NCBI GenBank assembly: GCA_002704225.1
Contig: PAFU01000035.1
Span: 27,210-91,209, forward strand
DNA length: 64,000 nucleotides
Source: Gammaproteobacteria bacterium
GTDB taxonomy: Bacteria; Pseudomonadota; Gammaproteobacteria; Pseudomonadales; Azotimanducaceae
Reading direction: 5' to 3'
Shown: piece by piece, positions 58,107 through 64,000 of the stretch
How the letters are laid out: each line of letters begins with the position of its first letter
How positions within the stretch are numbered: position 1 is the stretch's first letter
Position numbers and translations under genes: made by a program
The notes under the pieces: model-generated
What the model saw: the letters and a program-made list of their open reading frames with translations, nothing else
Databases searched by the model: none
Told to the model about the DNA's origin: nothing

Positions 58107-59458
58107 AGATTATGCGCCAACCGAATACCACTGAACTGCCACGCATCCTTCGGATAGAAGAAGTTACGATAGCTGCGTCGAATATGTTCTTGAGGCGTGG
58201 CGCATGAACCTCCGCGCAGCACCCACTGACTACTCATAAATTTTCCATTGTATTCGCCAAGCACACCCGGCAGCGGTTCGTAGCCTGGATAAGGCCCGTA
58301 ACTGCTGCTGGTCCATTCCCAGACATCGCCAAACATTTGGCTGTGATCCTGGCGCTGTGCCTGAGGGTGCAGATGGCCGCTGTCGGCGAAATTGCCAGAG
58401 GTACTGGATTCCTTAGAAGCCACATATTCCCATTCAAACTCGGTGGGCAATCGGGCGTTGGACCAGGCCGCAAACGCCGCAGCTTCGTACCCGCTGACAT
58501 GGACAACCGGAGCATTCGCTACCAGCGGATGGTATCCGTCCAACCGATACTCAAACCATTGACCGTCTTGTAATCGCCAGTACAGTGGGTGCCGTCGAGC
58601 ATGTTGCTGCAGCTCGGCCCAAGCCTCCGAAAGCCAGAGCTCCGGACGGCTGTAACCATCGTCATGGATAAAGGCCTGATACGCTTCATTGGTCACAAGG
58701 CGTTTAGCCAGGGCGAACGGAGCCAAATACACCGAGTGACGCGGCAACTCGTTGTCAAAACAAAAGCCCTGCTGCGCGCCGATGTCGACCAGACCCGGTT
58801 CAAATACCGTGAAATCCCGCTTAAGACGCGCCTCAGACGATTCGATCTGTTTGCGCATTGGGCTCAGGGTCCGCTGTGCGGCGCCGTCAACCTCTGAACT
58901 TTCAATCAAGGCTGGATACAACGGGTTGTGACCGAAATTGAATTTGATGTCGGTAAGAAGTAATTCTTGATGCTGCTGTTCGTGGTGCAGGCCTAATGTC
59001 ATCGTATCCAGCAGAGACCGTTGCAACGCCGGCGGATTGTCCGCAGCCAGCAAGTCACTGACCACCTCGTCGACATAGGAACGGTAGGTCATGATCTCTG
59101 CGACGGTCGGACGCGACAAGTTCCCGCGCTTGTCTCGTGGAAACGGTTGCCCAACGCCGTTGTAGTACGAGTTAAAAAGGTGCTCGAATGCCGGATGAAA
59201 TGATTTAACAGCGGGTCGATTGGGTTTAATCAAAAACGTTTCAAAGAACCATGTCGTATGCGCCAAGTGCCACTTTGGCGGGCTGGCATCGGCCATAGGC
59301 TGGACGCCATAGTCTTCAATTTCGAGGGGGGCGCAGAGTGCCGCGCTGCGCTGACGAATGCGTAGGAAATCGGCAATACCCAACGCTCCTTCACCCGGCG
59401 GTACGCCAATCTTTTCTGACCGCTGTTCGCTTTGATGGGGTTTTATGCCAGAAATCAT
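58103..59458 (-). CDS. egtB: Ergothioneine sulfoxide synthase EgtB
   Basis: EgtB is an iron enzyme that joins a thiol sulfur to hercynine with O2. The 451-residue protein has an N-terminal DinB-like domain and a C-terminal FGE-sulfatase domain. Iron-binding histidines are seen in WHLAHTTWFFETF (about 63) and HHEQQHQELLLTDIK (about 157-161). The C-terminal part has VWEWTSSSYGPYPGYEP, LRGGSCATP and YRNFFYPKDAWQFSGIRLA. In mycobacteria the sulfur donor is gamma-glutamylcysteine, while some other EgtBs use cysteine; which applies here is not resolved. Upstream of egtD with a four-base overlap. Confidence 0.94.
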   Translation of the reverse strand: MISGIKPHQSEQRSEKIGVPPGEGALGIADFLRIRQRSAALCAPLEIEDYGVQPMADASPPKWHLAHTTWFFETFLIKPNRPAVKSFHPAFEHLFNSYYNGVGQPFPRDKRGNLSRPTVAEIMTYRSYVDEVVSDLLAADNPPALQRSLLDTMTLGLHHEQQHQELLLTDIKFNFGHNPLYPALIESSEVDGAAQRTLSPMRKQIESSEARLKRDFTVFEPGLVDIGAQQGFCFDNELPRHSVYLAPFALAKRLVTNEAYQAFIHDDGYSRPELWLSEAWAELQQHARRHPLYWRLQDGQWFEYRLDGYHPLVANAPVVHVSGYEAAAFAAWSNARLPTEFEWEYVASKESSTSGNFADSGHLHPQAQRQDHSQMFGDVWEWTSSSYGPYPGYEPLPGVLGEYNGKFMSSQWVLRGGSCATPQEHIRRSYRNFFYPKDAWQFSGIRLAHNL

Positions 59459-59518
59459 AATTGCCCTATAAGAGAAGCCTCAGAGCGGCTTATGCGATAC
59501 CCCGTCAACGGCTAACTT

Positions 59519-60196
59519 CTAGAACTGCGAGGCCAGAGTTTGAAAGGTCAGCCTAATGGTCTCTGGGTCGTGAGGCAACTTGATGAAACCGTGGTAGTGG
59601 CCTCGCGGGTTGATGATCACAATATTTCCCGTGTGATCTACCGTATACGCGTCTGCAAGGGCCTCTGGACTTGGCGCCTCTTGCGTTAGCGCCTCGGCCA
59701 GCGGCACCTTGGCAAAGGCCACATTGACCTGCGTTGTCAGTTCAACAAGATCCTCACGCGAGCCAGTTACGCCAAGAAACCGAGGCGAAAACGCGGTGGC
59801 GTAGGCCCCCAATGTTTCCAGACTGTCGCGGTCAGGATCGACCGATACCAGAATCCCTTGGAATTGACCCGCCAGCTCTGAATCCCCGGATTGAAGCTGC
59901 CGATCAACGGTACCCAATACCGCCATACTGGTAGGACAAACATCGGGGCAACTGACAAAGCCAAAAAAAACGAAGCTCCATCGACCTTCCAAAGAGGTTC
60001 GATCAAACGCCGCGCCGGTATGATCACGCAGTTCAAACTCAGCGATATCTCTCGGTCGAGGTAAAATGAAGACGCCCTTACTGCGCATTTCTTCCACAGA
60101 CAACTGAGGCACCCGAATGACGCTGATCACGAACATCACCAGCACGATTGAGATAAAAGCAAAACAAAGGAGAACGGTGCTTTTAATTGTACTCAT
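59519..60196 (-). CDS. SCO1/SenC copper chaperone for cytochrome oxidase
   Basis: SCO delivers copper to the CuA site of cytochrome c oxidase subunit II. The 225-residue protein has a single N-terminal membrane anchor (about 7-27), then a thioredoxin-like domain with the copper ligands C83-x3-C87 in FVSCPDVCPTSM and H188 in TVDHTGNIV. It follows cyoE by three bases and is the last gene of the cta assembly cluster on this strand, 60 bases before egtB. Confidence 0.94.
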   Translation of the reverse strand: MSTIKSTVLLCFAFISIVLVMFVISVIRVPQLSVEEMRSKGVFILPRPRDIAEFELRDHTGAAFDRTSLEGRWSFVFFGFVSCPDVCPTSMAVLGTVDRQLQSGDSELAGQFQGILVSVDPDRDSLETLGAYATAFSPRFLGVTGSREDLVELTTQVNVAFAKVPLAEALTQEAPSPEALADAYTVDHTGNIVIINPRGHYHGFIKLPHDPETIRLTFQTLASQF

Positions 60197-60199
60197 GGG

Positions 60200-61126
60200 C
60201 TAGGCCGACAACGGTGTCATTTGAATGGGAGCCATCACGCCAACACCTAGGTAAACGTAATGATCGACGAGCATCAGCAGAAACAGCGCGCCAAGATAGA
60301 TAATGGAGTAACGAAACGTCTCCATTGGGGCTTTAGGATTGTTGTTGCGCATGAGCACAATTGCCCAATATAGAAAGCCGGCTCCTAGGGCAAGAGCACC
60401 AGCAAGATACAGCGGGCCTGACATCGTAATCACGAAGGGCAGTACCGACGCGATCACAAGCAAAATCGTATAAAGCAAAATGTGCAAACGGGTATAGGCC
60501 TCTCCATGAGTTACCGGCAGCATGGGCATTCCGACGTCCGCATACTCTTCCTTGCGCTCTAAGGCCAAGGCCCAAAAGTGCGGAGGCGTCCAAGCGAAGA
60601 TGATCAGAACCAACAGCAAGCCGCCCGGATCAACACTGTTCGTTACCGCAGTCCAACCGAACAGCGGTGGGGCTGCACCAAACAGGCCGCCGATCACAAT
60701 GTTCTGTGGGGTGGCACGCTTAAGATAGAGCGTGTACACCAATCCGTAACCCACCCACGAAGCGAGGTTTAACCAGGCTGTCAGGGGATTCACCAAAAAC
60801 CAAAGTACTGCGATACCGATAAGTCCCGTCGCTGCCGCAAACACCATGGCTTGTTGATTGCTGACACGGCCTGTCGCAACGGGGCGTTTTTCTGTTCGCG
60901 CCATTTGGGCGTCTATATGCTGGTCTGCAATGTGGTTCACCACGGCAGCAGAGCCTGCAACCAAGGTGATTCCGACACTGCCGAACATAAGAATGTCGAC
61001 AGGCACAAAGCCAGGGGTCGCTAGATACATACCCACTATGGCGCAAAGCAGCATTAGAACCACCACACGGGGTTTGCACATTTCTAGGTAGTCACGCCAA
61101 GTGGCACTCAGGGCTACTTCACTCAT
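60200..61126 (-). CDS. cyoE: Protoheme IX farnesyltransferase (heme O synthase)
   Basis: CyoE/CtaB adds a farnesyl group to heme b to make heme o. The 308-residue inner-membrane protein has about nine hydrophobic segments, the aspartate-rich prenyl-diphosphate motif NHIADQHIDAQMARTEKRP (about 64-82) and the second aspartate region in LAWTPPHFWALALERKEEYADVG-type AWTPPHFWALAL. It lies between ctaA (19 bases upstream) and SCO (three bases downstream), so heme a and copper supply for the aa3 oxidase are coordinated. Confidence 0.96.
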   Translation of the reverse strand: MSEVALSATWRDYLEMCKPRVVVLMLLCAIVGMYLATPGFVPVDILMFGSVGITLVAGSAAVVNHIADQHIDAQMARTEKRPVATGRVSNQQAMVFAAATGLIGIAVLWFLVNPLTAWLNLASWVGYGLVYTLYLKRATPQNIVIGGLFGAAPPLFGWTAVTNSVDPGGLLLVLIIFAWTPPHFWALALERKEEYADVGMPMLPVTHGEAYTRLHILLYTILLVIASVLPFVITMSGPLYLAGALALGAGFLYWAIVLMRNNNPKAPMETFRYSIIYLGALFLLMLVDHYVYLGVGVMAPIQMTPLSA

Positions 61127-61145
61127 ATTGCGATTGCACTCAGCC

Positions 61146-62135
61146 TTAGGACTGCACGATACGCAGTCGGGGCGCGAAGTTTATCGTAACCAGCACCAGC
61201 AGCAACAGTGCGCCGACAGTATTGTGTGCTGTCGCGTTTAGCAGCGGTAACACCCATACCACGTTGAGAATACCCAACGTGATTTGCGTCACCAGTACCG
61301 CGAGCAACACATAGCCTATAACCGCCGCCTGCTTAACGGTTTGAATAACCAGACCGCCCACGACCAGCAGAACGACAATCGCACCGATACGATGCACCCA
61401 GTGGATCGCCATTCGTGCTTCGTTAGTCATCAACCCTCCGAGGTAATTGGGTCCGACACTCTGAAAAATATTGAATCCCTGTTGCAGATCAATGTTCGGT
61501 GTATACGTGCCATCACAGCTCGGGAAATCGTAGCAGGCCAGAGCGGCATAGTTCGAGGAAACCCAGCCGCCCAAGATGATCTGCACAACGACGGCAACGA
61601 AGGCAATCTTCGCCAGCCAATTTGGCCGCGGGAGCGCAGACACCATGTCCGACAATCCACCTTGTCTGAGAAACAAAAGCCACATCAAACTCAGGGTCGT
61701 AAAGCCGCCAATCAAATGCCCGGTTACCACCTGGGGCCAGAGCTTGAGGGTTACCGTCCAGGCACCAAATGCCGCCTGCCACAGGATGACAAACATCAAC
61801 ACCGCGGCGAGTTTGAGAGGCGTGTCTTCTTCCTCGCGAGCCCGATATGCCATGAACAAAATGCTGGCGACCAACAGCAACAGCGCGCCAGCAATGTACC
61901 GGTGGCCCATCTCCCACCATGCCTTCGCGAACTCGACAGGGGCTTCGGGATAACGTGCTTCGGCAGTGGAAATTTCGGTAGCCTCGTCGGGTACGGTCAA
62001 AAATCCGTAGCAACCCGGCCAATCGGGGCAGCCTAATCCAGCGTCCGCAAGACGCGTGTACGCTCCGACAGAGACAACCAATAGAGCGAAAATGACGCCA
62101 AAGCCGGCGAGCTTTCTGATTCGTGCATTAACCAA
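61146..62135 (-). CDS. ctaA: Heme A synthase CtaA
   Basis: CtaA oxidises the C8 methyl of heme o to the formyl of heme a. The 329-residue protein has about eight transmembrane segments in two four-helix halves and the heme-ligand histidines in EMGHRYIAGALL, VTGHLIGGFTTL, AIHWVHRIGAIV and NATAHNTVGALLLL. The paired cysteines between the first helices (LGCPDWPGCYGFL) are characteristic, as is a second pair ACYDFPSCDG. It overlaps the downstream end of the CxxxC protein gene by eight bases and precedes cyoE. Confidence 0.95.
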   Translation of the reverse strand: MVNARIRKLAGFGVIFALLVVSVGAYTRLADAGLGCPDWPGCYGFLTVPDEATEISTAEARYPEAPVEFAKAWWEMGHRYIAGALLLLVASILFMAYRAREEEDTPLKLAAVLMFVILWQAAFGAWTVTLKLWPQVVTGHLIGGFTTLSLMWLLFLRQGGLSDMVSALPRPNWLAKIAFVAVVVQIILGGWVSSNYAALACYDFPSCDGTYTPNIDLQQGFNIFQSVGPNYLGGLMTNEARMAIHWVHRIGAIVVLLVVGGLVIQTVKQAAVIGYVLLAVLVTQITLGILNVVWVLPLLNATAHNTVGALLLLVLVTINFAPRLRIVQS

Positions 62136-62673
62136 TTTGTGAAACCTTTAGTAGCTTTTTGAGATCCGCTAACAGCAGTTTTGGATTGATATCCAAAGGG
62201 TAAAAGAAAACGAGGTTACCGTTAGGATCAACAATGTAGATGCCCTCATCCATGTCTCCGTTAGGAGTCTCGATGCGCTGCAGATCTGGCTGATCCTCCG
62301 GCACGACAAACGCTGGTGATGTCGTCACACCGCGTCGGACGCGTTTTGCTTCTCTGTTGAGCAATATGTGGGCGGCTCTGAGCTTCTGCAATGCCGTAAC
62401 ACATGCGGCATCGCATTGGTCAGCTACTGTCCAAAGCCACCACTGGCCAGATGTCGGTAAGGGCGTTTGCTCCGGTGTGGCCCAGCCAAGGTCCGCGACA
62501 GTGGTGGCTGGTTGAACAAAGGCGCCGTTGTTGGTCGTGCCCCAGCTGGTACCGCTCTTAGCAGAAAAAAACAGTGCGTATGAGCCTCCGAGGGAGAACA
62601 ACGCCATGACCAAAATAATGGTTAATTGTCGGCGGCCGGTAGTTGGAGATGGTTTATCAGACTCTGTTTGCAT
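62128..62673 (-). CDS. Membrane-anchored CxxxC thioredoxin-fold protein of the cta cluster
   Basis: A 181-residue protein with one N-terminal membrane segment (about 17-36) and a soluble domain. C87-D-A-A-C91 in WTVADQCDAACVTALQKLR has the spacing of the SCO copper site, and GIYIVDPNGNLVFFYPLD aligns by eye with the SCO segment TVDHTGNIVIINP, but with proline where SCO has its copper-ligand histidine. It may be an oxidase-assembly thiol reductase rather than a copper chaperone. It overlaps ctaA by eight bases and follows the SURF1 gene by 65, which is the usual gammaproteobacterial cluster order. Confidence 0.8.
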   Translation of the reverse strand: MQTESDKPSPTTGRRQLTIILVMALFSLGGSYALFFSAKSGTSWGTTNNGAFVQPATTVADLGWATPEQTPLPTSGQWWLWTVADQCDAACVTALQKLRAAHILLNREAKRVRRGVTTSPAFVVPEDQPDLQRIETPNGDMDEGIYIVDPNGNLVFFYPLDINPKLLLADLKKLLKVSQIG

Positions 62674-62738
62674 AGTGGACTCAATACCTAGTGGAGGCTT
62701 TCGGTGCCATCGAAAGCCATGACATCCGAGGGCAAATT

Positions 62739-63452
62739 TTACCGGTTTTCTGTCGGTCTGGTGCGCTTTTCCGAGTTAGCGAAGCCGAGGTACAGGTAAC
62801 CCAACAACAAGACCACCGTCAGCCCAAACCAAGTGGCCGCATACCCTCGATGCTTGTCATCCGACAGGCGGGAGGCAAAGGGCGCTGGCTGAAGCACGCT
62901 GGGTTGACCGGGTTCTAAGCGCAACTCCGCTGGCCAAGCATCCGATTCGGCAGACATTCGCACAACGTTGGCTCTTTGAATACGCTTAGGCCAGTCGTTC
63001 GTCCATTCTTGCGAACCCCAGGTCGGAATCAAGCCAAGCTGTGGCCAAACCGTGGCAGTCAGTCGAAGCGCTCCACTCGGCGTGGCGACATCGGGTAAGT
63101 GCTGCCGATCGTTGGATGCGACGAACCCGCGGTTTATCAAAACGCGCCCGACCCTGTCGTCTTCGAAGATCTGATAAACCCAATAACCGGTTTCACCTTC
63201 TGAGACCTGATTATCCACCATAAACATCTCGGGGTGGTATCGGCCCGCTAGGCGCAAAGCTTGAAAGGGCTGAGACAGCGCCTCCGGAGTTGGTATCTTA
63301 GGTAGCTCGGTCAGTTTGGCCAGATACTGGTTCTCCAGCTCTCGCTTGTATTCGCCGCGCTGAAGCTGCCAGTTACCCAAGGCGATCAGCAACGGCATCA
63401 TCACCAGAAAAAAACCGGTCATTCGCCAACCTGGGGTGAACTTCATTCTCAC
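62739..63452 (-). CDS. SURF1-family cytochrome oxidase assembly protein
   Basis: SURF1 helps insert heme a into subunit I of cytochrome c oxidase. The 237-residue protein has the expected two transmembrane segments, near the N-terminus (TGFFLVMMPLLIALGNWQLQRG) written shorter as FLVMMPLLIALGNWQ, and near the C-terminus (YAATWFGLTVVLLLGYLYLG), with a large periplasmic loop between. The segment NWQLQRGEYKRELE and VLINRGFVAS are family hallmarks. First gene of this minus-strand set before the CxxxC protein, ctaA, cyoE and SCO; divergent from the DUF2909 gene. Confidence 0.9.
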   Translation of the reverse strand: MRMKFTPGWRMTGFFLVMMPLLIALGNWQLQRGEYKRELENQYLAKLTELPKIPTPEALSQPFQALRLAGRYHPEMFMVDNQVSEGETGYWVYQIFEDDRVGRVLINRGFVASNDRQHLPDVATPSGALRLTATVWPQLGLIPTWGSQEWTNDWPKRIQRANVVRMSAESDAWPAELRLEPGQPSVLQPAPFASRLSDDKHRGYAATWFGLTVVLLLGYLYLGFANSEKRTRPTENR

Positions 63453-63508
63453 TTGATGATCACAGGGCGCTGATATACTGACTGCGAACAGAATTGGAGT
63501 AGAGCCCG

Positions 63509-63766
63509 TTGCTCAAAATCATCATTGTCCTATTACTGATCTGCGTCATTCTCAGCTTGATGAGTGGCTTGGTGTTTTTGTTTAAAGATACGGGCAAACC
63601 GGACAGCCGCCGGCTTTGGTACGCTTTGGGGGTAAGAATCACCTTTGCCACCTTATTGGTTTTGGCCATCGGGTACGGATTCTACACCGGTGAGCTGAGA
63701 ATGGGCCTGAATGCGCCATGGCATGGTGCGACACAAGTTGTTCCCCAGGCCACCGACGCGGACTGA
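63509..63766 (+). CDS. DUF2909 twin transmembrane protein
   Basis: An 85-residue protein with two hydrophobic segments (about 3-26 and 38-60) linked by a short polar loop (KDTGKPDSRRLW). This is the DUF2909 pattern, consistently encoded between SURF1 and subunit III of cytochrome oxidase in gammaproteobacteria. The function is unknown; an oxidase assembly role is inferred from its place. The start is TTG at 63509 with GGAG nine bases upstream. Confidence 0.85.
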   Translation: MLKIIIVLLLICVILSLMSGLVFLFKDTGKPDSRRLWYALGVRITFATLLVLAIGYGFYTGELRMGLNAPWHGATQVVPQATDAD

Positions 63767-63778
63767 CGTCAGAGCAAA

Positions 63779-63802
63779 AAAAAGGGGCTTCCGCCCCTTT
63801 TT
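63779..63802. terminator. Bidirectional intrinsic terminator
   Basis: AAAAAGGGGC (63779-63788) and GCCCCTTTTT (63793-63802) form a 10-bp stem with a TTCC loop. It gives a T-tract on both strands and lies between the convergent DUF2909 and subunit III genes. Confidence 0.9.
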
Positions 63803-63831
63803 GATTTCGCCCTGAGGGCGCCTAACCCTGT

Positions 63832-64000
63832 CTAAACAACATAGACAAAGATAAATAAGCCAACCCACACCACGTCAACAAAGTGCCAGTACCAACTGGA
63901 CGCTTCAAACCCAAAGCAGTCGTTCTCTGAGAAATGCCCCTTCATGGCTCGGAACAGCTGGATCAGCAGCATGAACGTGCCTAGGGTCACGTGGAATCCG
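63832..64000 (-). CDS. ctaE: Cytochrome c oxidase subunit III, C-terminal part
   Basis: Only the last 55 residues are in the window; the start lies beyond the right edge. The end includes GFHVTLGTFMLLIQLFRA and SWYWHFVDVVWVGLFIFVYV, which are the last two transmembrane helices of the aa3 subunit III and leave little doubt. The stop TAG is at 63834-63832 on this strand. It supports the reading that the neighbouring SURF1-ctaA-cyoE-SCO set serves an aa3-type oxidase. Confidence 0.95.
   Translation of the reverse strand, partial: GFHVTLGTFMLLIQLFRAMKGHFSENDCFGFEASSWYWHFVDVVWVGLFIFVYVV

Overview
The window looks like a contiguous piece of a gammaproteobacterial chromosome, probably a free-living marine or aquatic heterotroph related to the Pseudomonas/Cellvibrio side of the class. 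The evidence is conserved gene order: cysQ-nudE-yrfG-hslR-hslO-pckA; hemC-hemD-hemX-hemY beside rho and trxA; argH-lysA-dapF-DUF484-xerC-yigB; glnK-amtB beside ubiK-comM; cytochrome c4-engB-polA; and a cytochrome aa3 assembly cluster (SURF1-ctaA-cyoE-SCO). There are no insertion sequences, phage genes, CRISPR arrays, rRNA or tRNA genes that I can support. TTG starts are fairly common. I cannot name the genus.

Layout. 1-1.5 kb: a truncated unknown gene and an acyl-CoA-dehydrogenase-like enzyme. 1.5-1.9 kb: a gene-less interval holding a near-consensus LexA box. 1.9-8.8 kb: nucleotide housekeeping (cysQ, nudE, yrfG), heat-shock genes (hslR, hslO), pckA and gshA. 8.8-13.8 kb: acpH, quinone reductase, dsbB, an orphan ParA-like ATPase and the ABC-F protein YheS. 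13.8-20.7 kb: hemB, trxA, rho and the divergent hemCDXY operon. 20.9-28.3 kb: argH, the diaminopimelate/lysine genes, xerC, a HAD phosphatase and convergent thrC. 28.4-33.2 kb: nitrogen-related block (amtB, glnK, ubiK, comM and a TorF-type porin). 33.6-39.6 kb: c-type cytochromes, isovaleryl-CoA dehydrogenase, aminotransferase, SDR and alanine racemase, all on the minus strand. 39.7-51.2 kb: accessory-looking hydrolases, redox enzymes and lipid-related membrane proteins, including a lipoprotein that fuses a pectinacetylesterase-like domain to a metallo-beta-lactamase domain. 51.3-57.1 kb: arfB, dsbA, cytochrome c4, engB, polA, DUF2782. 57.1-59.5 kb: a two-gene ergothioneine cluster (egtB-egtD). 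59.5-64 kb: cytochrome c oxidase assembly genes and the end of the subunit III gene.

The clearest regulatory story is nitrogen control. The glnK-amtB operon and, about 3 kb away, the TorF-family porin gene each have a sigma-54 (-24/-12) promoter and an upstream GCAC-N7-GTGC element with NtrC-site geometry. This suggests a nitrogen-starvation regulon that pairs an inner-membrane ammonium channel and its PII regulator with an uncharacterised outer-membrane channel. Other points worth attention are the esterase/metallo-beta-lactamase fusion, a SCO-like CxxxC protein lacking the copper-ligand histidine position, a hemC promoter whose predicted transcript would begin at the start codon, and the SOS-type operator in an interval without a recognised gene. 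Functional statements are inferences from sequence read by eye; no database search was run.
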